From contig BRON01000007.1 of assembly GCA_024345305.1 (NCBI GenBank), positions 558,001-622,000 of the forward strand: a stretch of DNA of 64,000 nt, written 5' to 3'. Source of the DNA: Mrakia gelida (taxonomy: Eukaryota; Basidiomycota; Tremellomycetes; Cystofilobasidiales; Mrakiaceae). The translations under genes and the position numbers were made by a program. Below the pieces are notes generated by a model. The model did no database searches and was not told the DNA's origin. It saw nothing but the letters and a program-made list of their open reading frames with translations. Shown here one piece after another: positions 23,937 through 34,952 of this stretch (positions are counted from its first letter, which is position 1; each line of letters starts with the position of its first letter).

Positions 23937-24855
23937 TCACGTCTCCTCCTCTTCGCTTTCCTCCAAGACCTCGTACCCAACTCCGATCCAATCCCCACAG
24001 CCATCACAACCTATCACATCCACGCCCTCCTCCAGCTCCTCCCTGCTTATCAGAAGCTCGAAACCACAGCGACAAGGATGCGTGTAGTACGTCGGGTCGT
24101 CCTCTTCGCTCTCCGACTCCTTCTCCTCCGCTGGAGGTGGCGGCGAGGCGGAGTTGGTCGAAGAGCGAGTGAAAACTGAGGGTTTAGTACCGTAGTGAGG
24201 TGTGAAGTCGGAGAGGGAGAAAGTCGTTCGAGCGAGGGGAGAAGGAGCGGTTGGGGTTGTGAAGAGGGAGGACGAGTTGGCTGAACGAGAAGGGACGGAG
24301 GGATCTGTCAGCTTTCCTGTCTCCGTTTGCTGAGCTCGCTGGACGAGAAAGCAAAGAGGAGAAGAGCTCACTTGTTCCAGTTCGAGCTGCGTCCGAAAGC
24401 TCGCGATCGTAGATCTCTCGCTTGAGATCTGAGCGAAGGACCTCGTAAGCGGAGGTGAGGAGGTGGATGTCGATTTCTCCTCCCTTTGAGCTCGTTGTTT
24501 CGTTCGTTCCTGCTTTGTCGGGGTGGTTCTGATATGCCACAGAGTACATTGTTAGCTCGAGGTCGAGGTCTAGAGGCGAAGCATGGGTTGGACGAGGCAG
24601 AGGGAGCAGAAGAAGGGAAGGAAGGAAAAGTGCGAGCTCACCTTCAGAACGAGCTGCCTCCAAGCGTTCTTGATCTCTCGCTGCGAAGCGTCTTGAGCGA
24701 CTCCTAGGATTTCGTAGAGGTTCATCTGAGCCGGTAGATGGTCCTGTTGGGCCGAACGAAGGAGAAAAGAGGATAAACGGAGGCAAAAGGAGGTCGTGGG
24801 GTGAGGTCAAGAAACGATTTCGAGCTCACGCTGTCTCTTCGCTCTTGACGGTCAT
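23937..24855 (-). CDS. DPH4: Diphthamide biosynthesis J-protein DPH4
   Basis: The J-domain protein that supports the first step of diphthamide formation on elongation factor 2, with DPH1, DPH2 and DPH3. Exon 1 encodes MTVKSEETA. Then comes a J-domain: NLYEILGVAQDASQREIKNA, the catalytic HPD in NHPDKAGTNE, and LLTSAYEVLRSDLKREIYD. The C-terminus is a CSL (DPH-type) zinc finger with YYTHPCRCGFELLISREELEE and IGCDGCGDWIGVGYEVLEE, that is CxC ... CxxC. J-domain plus CSL finger is specific for DPH4/DNAJC24. It ends with an acidic tail EESEEEET. Its start lies 96 bp from the ATG of F-box gene 3 on the other strand. Confidence 0.93.
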
Positions 24856-24951
24856 CTTTTCGACTCTTCATCTTCTCGAGTCAGTCTCGAACTCATTCTC
24901 GAGTCTGCTACTTGAGCTGAACTAACACCTCGCTCCTTTTTGTCTCGTCAG

Positions 24952-27063
24952 ATGCTTGCCTACCGAGCTCAGCGTCGTGGACGACCGGACGTCCTCCTTC
25001 CCTCCCTTCCGACGGAGCTCCTCGACCAAATCTTCAGTCTTTGCAAGCAGAGCACTCTCAGGGACCTGAACCTGACATGCAAGAACTTCAGTGGCGTGAG
25101 TCCCCATCTCTTTCCGTGCCCCTATAGTGCCCCGTGGCCAGCAACAAGCTGACCTCTGTTCACCTCTCTCCTTCCTCGCTCTCTCCGCGCTCACCTTGCA
25201 GGTCGCTCGACCTCGGATCTTCAAAACGGTCATCATCAGAACAATCTCACAGCTCAAAGATATCGTCAAGACGGACAATGAGATCTTGGCAATGATTTTG
25301 TGAGTTCTCTTTGGCGATCAATTTGGCAGGATGCAAGGAAGCGAAAGCCTGCGACGCGTGAAAGATCCTTTCCTCGTCGCCCTGACGGCTTGGTGTGCTG
25401 AGGGACGTAGCTGACCATCCCCTTCAAATTTATGCTTCCCTTTGCAGTACTCTCGAACTTGCCTTCGACTGGGACGAGGAGTTCCAAGACGAACCCTGGG
25501 CCGAGACGTCTCTCGCCCTCGTCGACGTCTTCCCTCGACTCACCAACCTCCAAGAGCTCATCCTCGATGATCGAGTCTGCCAGGCTTCGGAGGATCCCGT
25601 CGTCGCACCCTTCTACTTACGCAGACCACCCTTCGACCCTGTCTCCCCTCGTCGACGTTCCTCAACCTCAACTCCCTACGCGTACCTCACGCTCGAACTC
25701 CTCCTCGCCGTCTTCAACCATCCGGGACTCAAGACCCTTCGTCACTCCCAGTTCGCCTACTCGGGTCTCAACCTTTCCTCCGAAGCCTTCGACGACTTCG
25801 ACGGCCCTCCCCCGATTCCAACCTCCCTCCCCTTCTTCTCCTACCCCATCCACGACTTCAGCACGGGCGCCTCCCCTCCAACGCTCAGTCTCCTCCTCTC
25901 CCTCCTGTCAAACTTCGCGATCCAGCCCCAGCAAGTTACGATCCCCTTCAACGAAACGAACTTGGAACCCGCGAGAGCACTCATGGAATCAAGCGTGCCA
26001 GGTCTAGAGACCGTCGAACTCGACTTCGACTTCGAGGACACGCCAGGAGAGTCGGTCGCCTTCGATCTCGCAGAGTTCTTCAAGGCTCTATCGTCTCAAC
26101 ACCCATCGCTCAAGAACCTTCTTCTCCTCAAACTCAACCACAGAAGAGAAGGAGCAGTCCTGCGAGCCCTCGCAGCGATCCCAGGATTCGAAGGGTTCAC
26201 GAACGAGGGGCTGCCGTCCTTGTTGGCGTCGCTGGGCTGCGAGCAATTTTCTGTAGGGTTCTCCAGTGTGGGAGCGGACGGACGTAGAGAGGTTCTTCGC
26301 CTCGGATCTCAGGAGAGCGGATTCCCGCCGTTCGTACAGTCAAAGGACTTGACGGACCTTCTCGAGATCTTCCCCACCCTCGACCTCTTCGATGGTCGCG
26401 ATCGGAAGCATCTCTCAGTGAGTAAAGTTCTGTCTCTCCTTTTCCTTCGACCGAACCAACGACGTTATCCTCTGCACACCCTTCCCTCAGACAAGCTCGA
26501 CCCTCCAGCCCCTCTTCAAAGTCCCCTCCTTCAACCCGAATCCGACCCAGCCCGGCCTCACCACCCTCCTCCTCCCAGCTCGCATTGAGCCACTCGTCCC
26601 CGACTTCGAGGATATCGACCTTCAACCCTACTGTAAACACCACTCCCACCTCGTTCCTCCCCTCTCTCTCGATGACCTCCAATCCCGCCCCGCTCACCTC
26701 AAGGACGTCGTCGAGGCTTTCGATCTCGCTGGAGGTCCTGCCAACACTTGGAGGGAGAGAGCCTCGTGCACGGTCCTATACCGGCTCTTCCTCCTCGCCG
26801 AAGATATCCCGTCGCTCGAGGTCGTCGTGCAGGACATCGATTTCGGACTCGGGGAGGTTCCACGGTTCGTCTTCGACGTCGTTCGCGACTCGGACGGTGC
26901 GAACCTCGTCTTACGGGAGGGAACTGGACTCGATTGGAAGTCGACGCCGATGGATCGAGGATACGCTTGTCCGTGCGATCTCAACAAGTTCTACTCCGGG
27001 CGAGAGCAGCTGGGAGGGAGGCTTGCGTGGTCGGTCGAGGGCTGGTGGGACATGACTGAGTGA
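24952..27063 (+). CDS. F-box protein (F-box gene 3)
   Basis: The F-box lies at the N-terminus (LPSLPTELLDQIFSLCKQST then LRDLNLTCKNFSGVARPRIF). It is followed by about 600 residues with scattered leucine-rich segments (FPRLTNLQELILDD, HPGLKTLRHSQFAYSGL, VPGLETVELDFDFED, HPSLKNLLLLKL, IFPTLDLFDG). It ends GRLAWSVEGWWDMTE. Five exons are seen. The ATG sits directly at a CGTCAG acceptor, and a matching donor (GTCAGT at 24880) with a CTGAAC branch point predicts a 5' UTR intron at 24880-24951. Probably an SCF substrate receptor; substrate unknown. Confidence 0.72.
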
Positions 27064-28364
27064 GGGATCTGGACCAGCACGTTCCTTCGAGCAACCTCCT
27101 CTATTCTTCATCCTCCCCCCACCTACCCTTCGAACCTCCTCCTTCCTCCCCTCTTCCCTCTCGACGCGTCAACCTCACCCTCTCCCTCGTCTTCCACCCA
27201 ACGTTCCTCTCGCCATCGCAGCCCTCTCCCAACCAGCCACCCTCACCCTCCCAGCCCCTCCCGATGATTCTCCTCTGCACCATCTCCGGATTCTCTCAAA
27301 GTCAGGTCATCCTTCACCGTCACCTCCTTCCTCCCACACTGGACGTCTTCTTCCTCCCGACGCGTCGACTCCCTCCTCCGTCCCTTCCCCTCCCCTCCCT
27401 CGACCACACCGTCCCATAACAACCAATGACTACTCTCATCAACTCCTTCTCTCGACACCATCCCCATTTCCATCTCACCTCGCTGGACCTCGGAGGACGG
27501 ACGCGTCGTCGGTCGACGGATCGGAGGTCGTTCCAGTCGCGTTGGATGCAGGGACAGAGTCTGTCAGATGAAGGGACGAGGAGGAGCTGGACATGGGCCG
27601 GAAGGGACAGTGATTTGGCTCGAGGTGCGATGACGGGACTCGGTCAGGAGGGTCAGAGAGGGCAGGCAAGGGAAGGGTCGGGAGGGCGACGCGTCGAAGG
27701 GACGGCAGGGGTTCTCGTTCGTTCTCAATCTTCTCACTTTCTTTGCTTTATCTCCTCTCTCTTCGCTCACGCCGTTATCTAATATGTACTCTCTGTTTCT
27801 GCCTCTGGCCCAACCTCAAAAGAAGGAGAACCGAGCAAAGCTAGTCGGGCGTCTTGAAGAATGGAAAGGCGTTTCGGACCCTCGATCTTGATCGAACAAG
27901 CTCTTCTCTCTCACCCTCGTTCTCCTACCCCTCAAAAATTCTCCGCCACTCCAAATCTTTCAAGAAACTCCTCCTCCAACCAAAGTCCTCAACCCCTCGT
28001 CAAATTTTCATCGTCATTTGTCGCGTCGCGTTCATCTTTTCCTGCGCGCCTGAACGTTGAATCGACCCCTCGTCCCCTCCTTTCCTCTGGACCCTTCCTT
28101 CTCTTTCGCTCTCAGCCCTCACCTCCTTTCCTCCCCTCCCCTCCGCCCTCTCTCCTCTCCTCGCCTTCTTCGCGACGGCACCCACACTCGTTTTCACCCT
28201 CCTCCCTCCCTCCCCTCGCCAACTCGAGCTAGCTTTCAAGCTTCAGCGGAGCTTCCCTTCCTCTCCTCCCCTCGCTCGACAAACAGATCATCCTTTTCCT
28301 CGAAAACTCTCAACCACGACCTACCGTCTTCTTTCCTCTGAGCTCACGAACGTAAGGGCCACGT
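27064..28364. other. Long pyrimidine-rich intergenic stretch (1.3 kb)
   Basis: This lies between F-box gene 3 and the SH3-TBC gene, both plus strand. The plus strand is strongly C/T-rich over most of it, especially 27100-27400 and 28050-28330. It contains at least four ACGCGT palindromes (near 27164, 27361, 27503, 27691). No convincing exon, donor/acceptor pair or domain was found. The last part is presumably the promoter and 5' UTR of the TBC gene. Confidence 0.5.
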
Positions 28365-31300
28365 ATGGATTCGGAAACACTCTCGCGGTTGACTTCTCTG
28401 GCAGAGAAAGGTGAGTCTTTGCTCCATCCTCGTCGCGTTCGAGGTCGGAGCCAAGGGAGGGAGGGACGGACGGAGGAGCTCCTTTGAGACTGCTCTAGAT
28501 AAGAGAGAGAGCAGCGACGGGAGGGTCAGAGCGCGGGTAGAGCTCTAATGCTTGATCCGCCTAGGTGACCTCTCTCGAGTGAGAAGAGGAGCTTGGAGTA
28601 GAGCAAAGAGAAGAAGGGGACGAAGAGGAAGGAGAAGAGAGAGAGCTCGCCGTTCCTTCCCTCCCTTCCTCCCTTTCCCCAACAAGTTTCGGCTGACTCC
28701 TTCCCGTGTTTTCGTTCTCAGGTGGCCTGCCAGAAGGGACTGCTCTTGTTGATCTTCTCGCTGAAGGAGTGGATCAGTTGATGTTCCTTAAGGGGGATAA
28801 GGTAGCAGTCTTGGAGTGTTTGGACTTCGACAACGGAACCTACCTCGTTCGTCCCTCCTTCTTCCCTCCCTCTTCCCTCTCTTATCGCACGTTGCTCGCC
28901 TACGAGAGAGAAGCTGATCGTGCTTTGGGGTTGATAGGGTTACTGCGAAGGAGTGTTGGGCAAATTCGACCGAGCTCACTTCAGCTTCGAATCCGACGTC
29001 GTCCTTCCCTCACCGACACCTCCTCAACCTTCCTCAACTCCAACCTCCCTCCCTTCGCCCAACCCACCTCTTCCCTCTACCATCACCAACGTCGAGGAAC
29101 CCATCACCGCCACTATTTCATCCTCACCACCTCCTACCAAAACCGATTCCACCCCGACTCATATCGAGCTGGAGGAGGAGCAGCCCTCGATCCCAGTCGA
29201 AACAGAGAGCGCCACTCCCTCCTCCTCTGCCCCCTCCTCCTCCTCCCCTCCTTCCCCTCCAGAACTCCCTCTCCCCGTCCCTCGTCGTCGGCCGGTTACC
29301 TCTACCTTTACCCGAGGAGGAGACACCTCCAACAGCAGCTCAGAGGACCTCGAACTCGAGCTCGAGAAAAAGAGGAGGAGGAGAGGCGACCCGGGAGCTT
29401 TCGTAGACTTCGAGAGCTTCGTGCTTCCCTCGAGTCTCGCTGGAGAGCAGAAGCTCGAGGTGGAAGAAGTGGAGGAGAAGGTGGAGGAGGGGGAGATGGT
29501 CGTTGATCTGTCGAAGGAACCTCAGGACGAGGACGAGGAGGAGGAGAAACAGGACGTGAGGTCGAGTCGCGAGCTCAACATCAACATCCCTCCCGTCGAC
29601 TCTACCTTCGAGTTCGACGACGGTACGCTCAGTCGATCGGTCTCAGCATCAGCTTCACCATCAACCTCAGGTCTCTCAACCTTCCCTCCCTCCCCAGCAC
29701 TCGAGCAGCAAAGCAGTCGGTCGTCCTCTCCTCGACCAGAGAGCACCCTCGGATCCAACCTCGGACGCGACCAACGAGCGTCCTCCATCCTCGACACGGC
29801 CGTTCTCGTCCCCCTTCCTCCCACCCACGAGACCTCCCCACCTCCCTCTGATGAACCAGGACTCCCAACACCTCCTCAAAGCCTCGAATTTCACTCCCTC
29901 TTCCCCTCCGAACCCGCACCCTCCAACTCCAACTCCAGCCGACCTCTTCACGACCGGAACTCCTACCCTCGAAACGCGTCTCATCCCAACGAACTCCCCA
30001 CCTCCGCTACCTTCCCTTCCCCCAATCCCTCTCCAAGAAGAGCTTCCACCAACTCTCCCCTCGTCACTTCACCCTCACCCTCGCCGGTCAAGCAGCTCAA
30101 GTCACCCTCGTCGAGGTCTCTCGCAACCAAGCTCGCGTCGTCGTTCTCCTCCTCAACCCTCGCGACTTCGTCCAGCCATCGAGACGACGACGGAGAGGAG
30201 GAGTGGGACATCTTTGCGGATTATGCGAGAGCGTCGATGTACGAGCCCGAGTTCTCCATGGAGGTTGGATCAGGATCGGACGCAACGAAGAAGGCAGCGA
30301 GGATGTCGAAACGGATCAGTCGTCTCCCTTCGTCCCTCTCCCAGGAGTTCTCTGCGGCACCCGTTCCATCCCTTCCAGCACCCGCCGCCGCTCCCTCCTC
30401 TCCTCCTCGATACCCTCGGCCCTCCCAGTCCTCCGTCTGGAATCCTCGTCGTCCGGAAACCCTCGTTCTCGACTCGGCGACCCCGACGGAAAGTCCAGTT
30501 CGCACCTCGGTTTCGATGCCCATCTCCCCTTCCACACCCACTCACTCCTTCCCCGACAGTCCGGCGACCCTCGTCGGCGCGTCAATCATGAACCTCGCCA
30601 GTCCTACTACCCCTCCTTCACCGACGATTGGACTCGCACCCGAATCGCCTGAGGTGAACCCTCTCGAGGAGCTGAGGGCCAAGTCGCCTTCGGCAGGGTT
30701 GGGTTTGGCTTCGAACCTGAGGGAGATGATCAAGGAGAGGAACGAGGCTTTGTCGAGGAGAGGGAGCGAGGAGGAGGAAGGGATCAGTCAGGGTTTGGGG
30801 AAGACGTCGGAGGAGCAGGAGGAGAAGAAGGAGGACGAGGCTTCGACGGAGACGATTGAGGTCGCGTCGGACGAACCCAGTCACGAATCGACGAACGACG
30901 ATGAAGCGGATCCTCTCGCTACCCCTCAACCTCCCTCCATCGCCATCCTCGCTACCTCTCCCGTCTTCTCGTCCATGGAGGAGGCCACTCCTCGAATCGG
31001 ATCGATCTCGGACGCGTCGAAGCAAAGCGACTTCTTTACTCCTTCACCTTCCGCTCGGTCCCTCAAACCCTCTCTCACCCTCACCATCGATACCGAGATG
31101 TCCAACGCCTCAAAGTCGTCGAAGCCAACGGATCTGCCCTCCGACAACGTCTCGACAGAACGCTCGCGATCTTCCAGCGCTGCCTCCCACAACGGATCCC
31201 TCCCCTCTCCCAACGCCTTCCACGGTCGAACAGACTTCGATCTCGCATCAAGTCCGGGACCTGTACCCATCTCGTTCTACGTCGGAAACCAGAACCAAGT

Positions 31301-34300
31301 CAACGGATCTCCACGACAACACCCTTTCTCGTCCGTCTCTCCTCCGCTCTCGCCAACCGCTTCGTCGGTCGGTCTTGGACTTGGGATCCCTTCGACGTCG
31401 AGTGCGGCTTCGTCTTCAACTCACTCGTCGGCCGAGACTGCTCAGGGAGGATGGGAGAGGTCGAGGAGTCCTCCAGGAGCGGGAGGAGAGTTTGGAGCCA
31501 TGGCTGGAGAGGCGGGAGCTGGGTCGTTCGGGAGAGGGAGTCTCTCGTCGTTGAGAGGAGGAGCTCAGCCTCGTCCTGGGTTCTTCCCGAAGGAGAGGCC
31601 GAGATCGAGAAGCTTCTCGAGCTTCTCGGGTCAGACTGTCGAGCTGGGATACCCGCTGTATACGTGAGTGCTCGTTCGTCCTTCTCGCTCGAAATCAACC
31701 CTGACGCGACTTCCTTTTCTTCGTTCGCAGTCCAAGCTCCCCTGGATCGCCGAACGCCCACCAGAGCTCCTTCGTCTCGCTCTCGAGCTCACCTCACTGC
31801 CCACCCAGCACCTCAGGAGGGTTCAGAGACCATCGTCCAGCTCTTCAAAGCTCGCTCGCCATCGTTTCCGGAGGCCGCTACCCTTTCGAACAACCCCAAC
31901 CTCCTCCTCCTCGTCCAGACACCTTCGGTCGAAGGAACAGCGATCGACCGAGGATTCAGTCGCCGAGTTCACCACTCGTTCCCTCCCAGCTCTCGATGCA
32001 GAGCTCGCTCCCTCCGAGGAAGGAGAAGGACTCGCCGTCGCCGAAGACGAGAGGAGTCGAGTTCCCGTCGTCGAGACAGCAGGCGTCCTCCCCGATGGGA
32101 GTTTCCGCCTCAGCACCATCTCCTACACCTCCGACGGCAGTCGTCGAGCCACCAACACCCAAACGAGGAGGATTTCTCAACATGTTCAGGTCGAGGAGCG
32201 CTTCGATGGTTGGGTCTCGATCCTCCGTTCCCGTCCTCGCGGCTCTCGCTCCTCCCGTTCCACTCCTACCTCCCACGGCTGCTCCTCCTCCTCCCTCTCC
32301 CACTCAAGTCAAGAACAAATCCCCTTTCTCTCCCACGGCCAACCCATTCGGTCCTCCCATCACGGCCCGATCTCCATCGAACCCTCTTCCGTCTCCCACT
32401 CGACGAGCTCCCTCTCCCTCCACTTCCCCTCTCGACCTTCCTCCCTCCAATCTTCTCTCCCCCGTCACTCCCGAAACTCCCTCTTCACCCTTCTCAGCAT
32501 CTCCGACCTACCGTCAATCTCCTCCTCGACGAGTCTCCACCTCAACCACGGCTTCCCTCCAGACCGGACTCAGTCGACAGTCGTCAGCGGACGCGACTTC
32601 CATCGATCTCAACCCTCCCACGATGGGCCAAGGAAGGTCGTCAACGTCCCTCTCGTCGTCCCACTCGATGTCTCTCAGGTCTCCCAAGAGCATGACGAAG
32701 ATGAGAAAGAGCTCAGGACTCAGTCCTTCGAAGAGGACCGTCCCTCTCCCTCCCGCCGTGTCGAGTCGAGATTTCCAGGAGGAGATGGTTCAGGAGGGTG
32801 GATTCGAGGTCAGTCTTCTCTTCCTTCATTCTTCCCCGTCGATAGACCAGCTAACTGCTTCCTTTCTTCGCGCTCGAACAGTTCGAGCTCCTCAAACCTC
32901 TCGCCAGGAAAGCCTCTCTCGAACGACGCTCCTCGATGGATCCCTTGTCGAGTCCCGTCCTCGACGAGCTTCACCCTCCCAACGTCATCGTAGCTCGACG
33001 AAGTGCCTCTGGACCAGCTGGAACTCCTACACCGAAACCTCTTCCCGAGACGGACGAGTACGGCTTCTTCCTGAGACCTGGAAGGAAGTCGCTCAAGAAG
33101 CAGGATGGTCCGACGGCAGATGAGTTCAGGATCTTGGAGCAGAAATGGGTGAGCCTCCTTCGCTCTCTTTTCGAGCTCGACTTTCTCGTTTACGGGAAAC
33201 TGACTTCTTCCCTTCGTCTCGTTCAGCTCGGAATTATCTCGTCGTCGACGCTCGTCTCGGTGCAGAAGAACAAGAAGAACAAGAAGCTCGTTCGAGGCGG
33301 GCTCCCCGCGTCGCTGCGAGGTCGGATCTGGGCTTTCCTGCTCGACAGCCAGTCGCAACGTCGTCAAGGACTCTTCGATCAGCTTTGCGTCGTCTCGCCT
33401 GCTACGTTCGAGATGGAGGACGCTGCTTCCAAGTTCGTTCGCTCTTCCCTCCCTCCTCGCCTTCGTTCCCCTCGTCGCGTCGAGCTGACCGACCTCTTCG
33501 TTCCCTCTTCTCCAGAGCCTTCGCCGACCACGAACAGTTCAACGAGCCCAACTCCGGTCGTCACGATCTCCTCGCCGTCCTTCGGTGCTACGCTCAACTC
33601 AACCAGCCGCTGGGACTCCAGAACGGAATGGGTCAGATCGCAGGAACGCTGTTGATGTCGGCGCCAGCGGAGGACTCGTTCTGGCTCTTCGCTTCGGTGA
33701 TCGATTCGATCAGGAACCTCTACAAGAAGGATCTCGCCGTGGAGAGTTTGGTGTTCGTTTACCTGCTCGAGAGTTTGGACAAGGCGCTCGCGAAGAGGAT
33801 CATTGTGAGTTTTCCGCTTCTTTGCGTTCGAGGCCGACGATTTCTCTCCCGTCCTTCTCCATCTGACGCCTCTTTTTGCATTTGTGTCGTTTGCTAGGTC
33901 GACTGCAAGATCGACCCCGAGATGATCATCTCTCGATGGCTTCAGCCGATGTTCGTTCGGACCCTTCCCTTCGCGACGGTCCTTCGGATCTGGGACGTCG
34001 TATTCTTCGAAGGTGAGTCCCAAACTTTCTCTCCCTCTCTCATCCTCTCCTCCCATGCTGACCGTTCTCTTCTTCGTCCCTCCAAGGTCCCTCCTACCTC
34101 CTCCGAATCGCCCTCGCCATCGTCCTCTCCGCCAGGACTCGCCTGCTCGACATGAAGGCGATGACCTCCGTCGAACACATCAAGCTCTACCTCCAAACCC
34201 CTCCTCACGACCATCTCCTCTCAGTCGACACCCTCATCCCTCTTGCTGACGGTCTCAAGATCAGTACGAAGGACGAGGATCTTAGGAAACTGAGGTGCGT

Positions 34301-34496
34301 TTGCATTTCTTTTCGTCGCGTCTCCTTCCTTCGCTCGAACTGACTCCCCTCCTTTCTTCTCATTCCCTCCAGATCCAAGGCCATGATGGCTCTCGAAGAA
34401 GGTCGAGCAGCGATGCGAGCAGCTCGTCGAGCAGCTGGAGTCGCTACTACTCCCACTACTCCAGGGTTGGGAGGAGGAGCGAACTACAAGCGTTGA
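28365..34496 (+). CDS. Large SH3-TBC domain protein (Rab-GAP family)
   Basis: Start MDSETLSRLTSLAEK. An SH3-like domain follows over the first three exons (TALVDLLAEGVDQLMFLKGD, AVLECLDFDNGTYLGYCEGV, LGKFDRAHF). Then come more than 1,000 residues of Ser/Pro-rich, probably disordered sequence, mostly in one 2.7-kb exon. The C-terminus is a TBC domain: LVRGGLPASLRGRIWAFLLD, DHEQFNEPNSGRHDLLAVLR, LNQPLGLQNGMGQIAG, EDSFWLFASVID, ISRWLQPMFVRTLPFATVLR, IWDVVFFEG. It ends GGGANYKR. TBC domains normally accelerate GTP hydrolysis by Rab GTPases with an Arg and a Gln finger. Here the Arg position reads Lys and YxQGM reads LQNGM, so catalysis is doubtful. The role may be Rab binding or scaffolding in membrane traffic. 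Confidence 0.85.
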
Positions 34497-34952
34497 TCTC
34501 TGCCTCCCTCCCTCCCTCCCTCTCCGTCTCTTCCCTTCCTTATCTCTCTCTCTCTTTTCTCTCCATCTACGATATATCTTCACGTGTTCTTGTTCTTTAC
34601 CCTCTCCCTCCCTCACTTATACACCCCTCTCGCTTGCCTATGCTTTGCCCTCCCGTCTCGTCCGTCGCCTTGATCTTGATCTCCCCTCCCCATGCCTTGT
34701 CTTTTCGTTCGTTTCTCTCGACGCTCTGTTTTCGTTATCGTTCTCTGGCACATGACTTTTTCGAAAGAGAAACGGTTCGTTGATAGTCGTTATAACAAAG
34801 GCAAGGCAAGAAGAGAGCAGCAAGAAAGGACAAAAAGGCAGCATGAGGCGTAGCGAAAGCGAGCAAGCGTAAGGAGGGAGTAGGAAGGCTAGCGAGAAGG
34901 GGGAAAGAGCAGCTGTTCCGAGACACACATGAAGCGACGAGGAGGGAGGGCC
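34497..34952. other. Intergenic, convergent 3' ends
   Basis: This holds the 3' UTRs of the TBC gene (+) and the carnitine acyltransferase gene (-). Pyrimidine-rich first half. No coding exon was recognised. Confidence 0.55.

Noticed and set aside
31451..32695. Long alternative plus-strand frames (also 31668-32993)
   Set aside because: Ser/Arg/Pro shadow frames of the disordered linker of the SH3-TBC gene. The accepted frame links SH3 to TBC through consistent splice phases.
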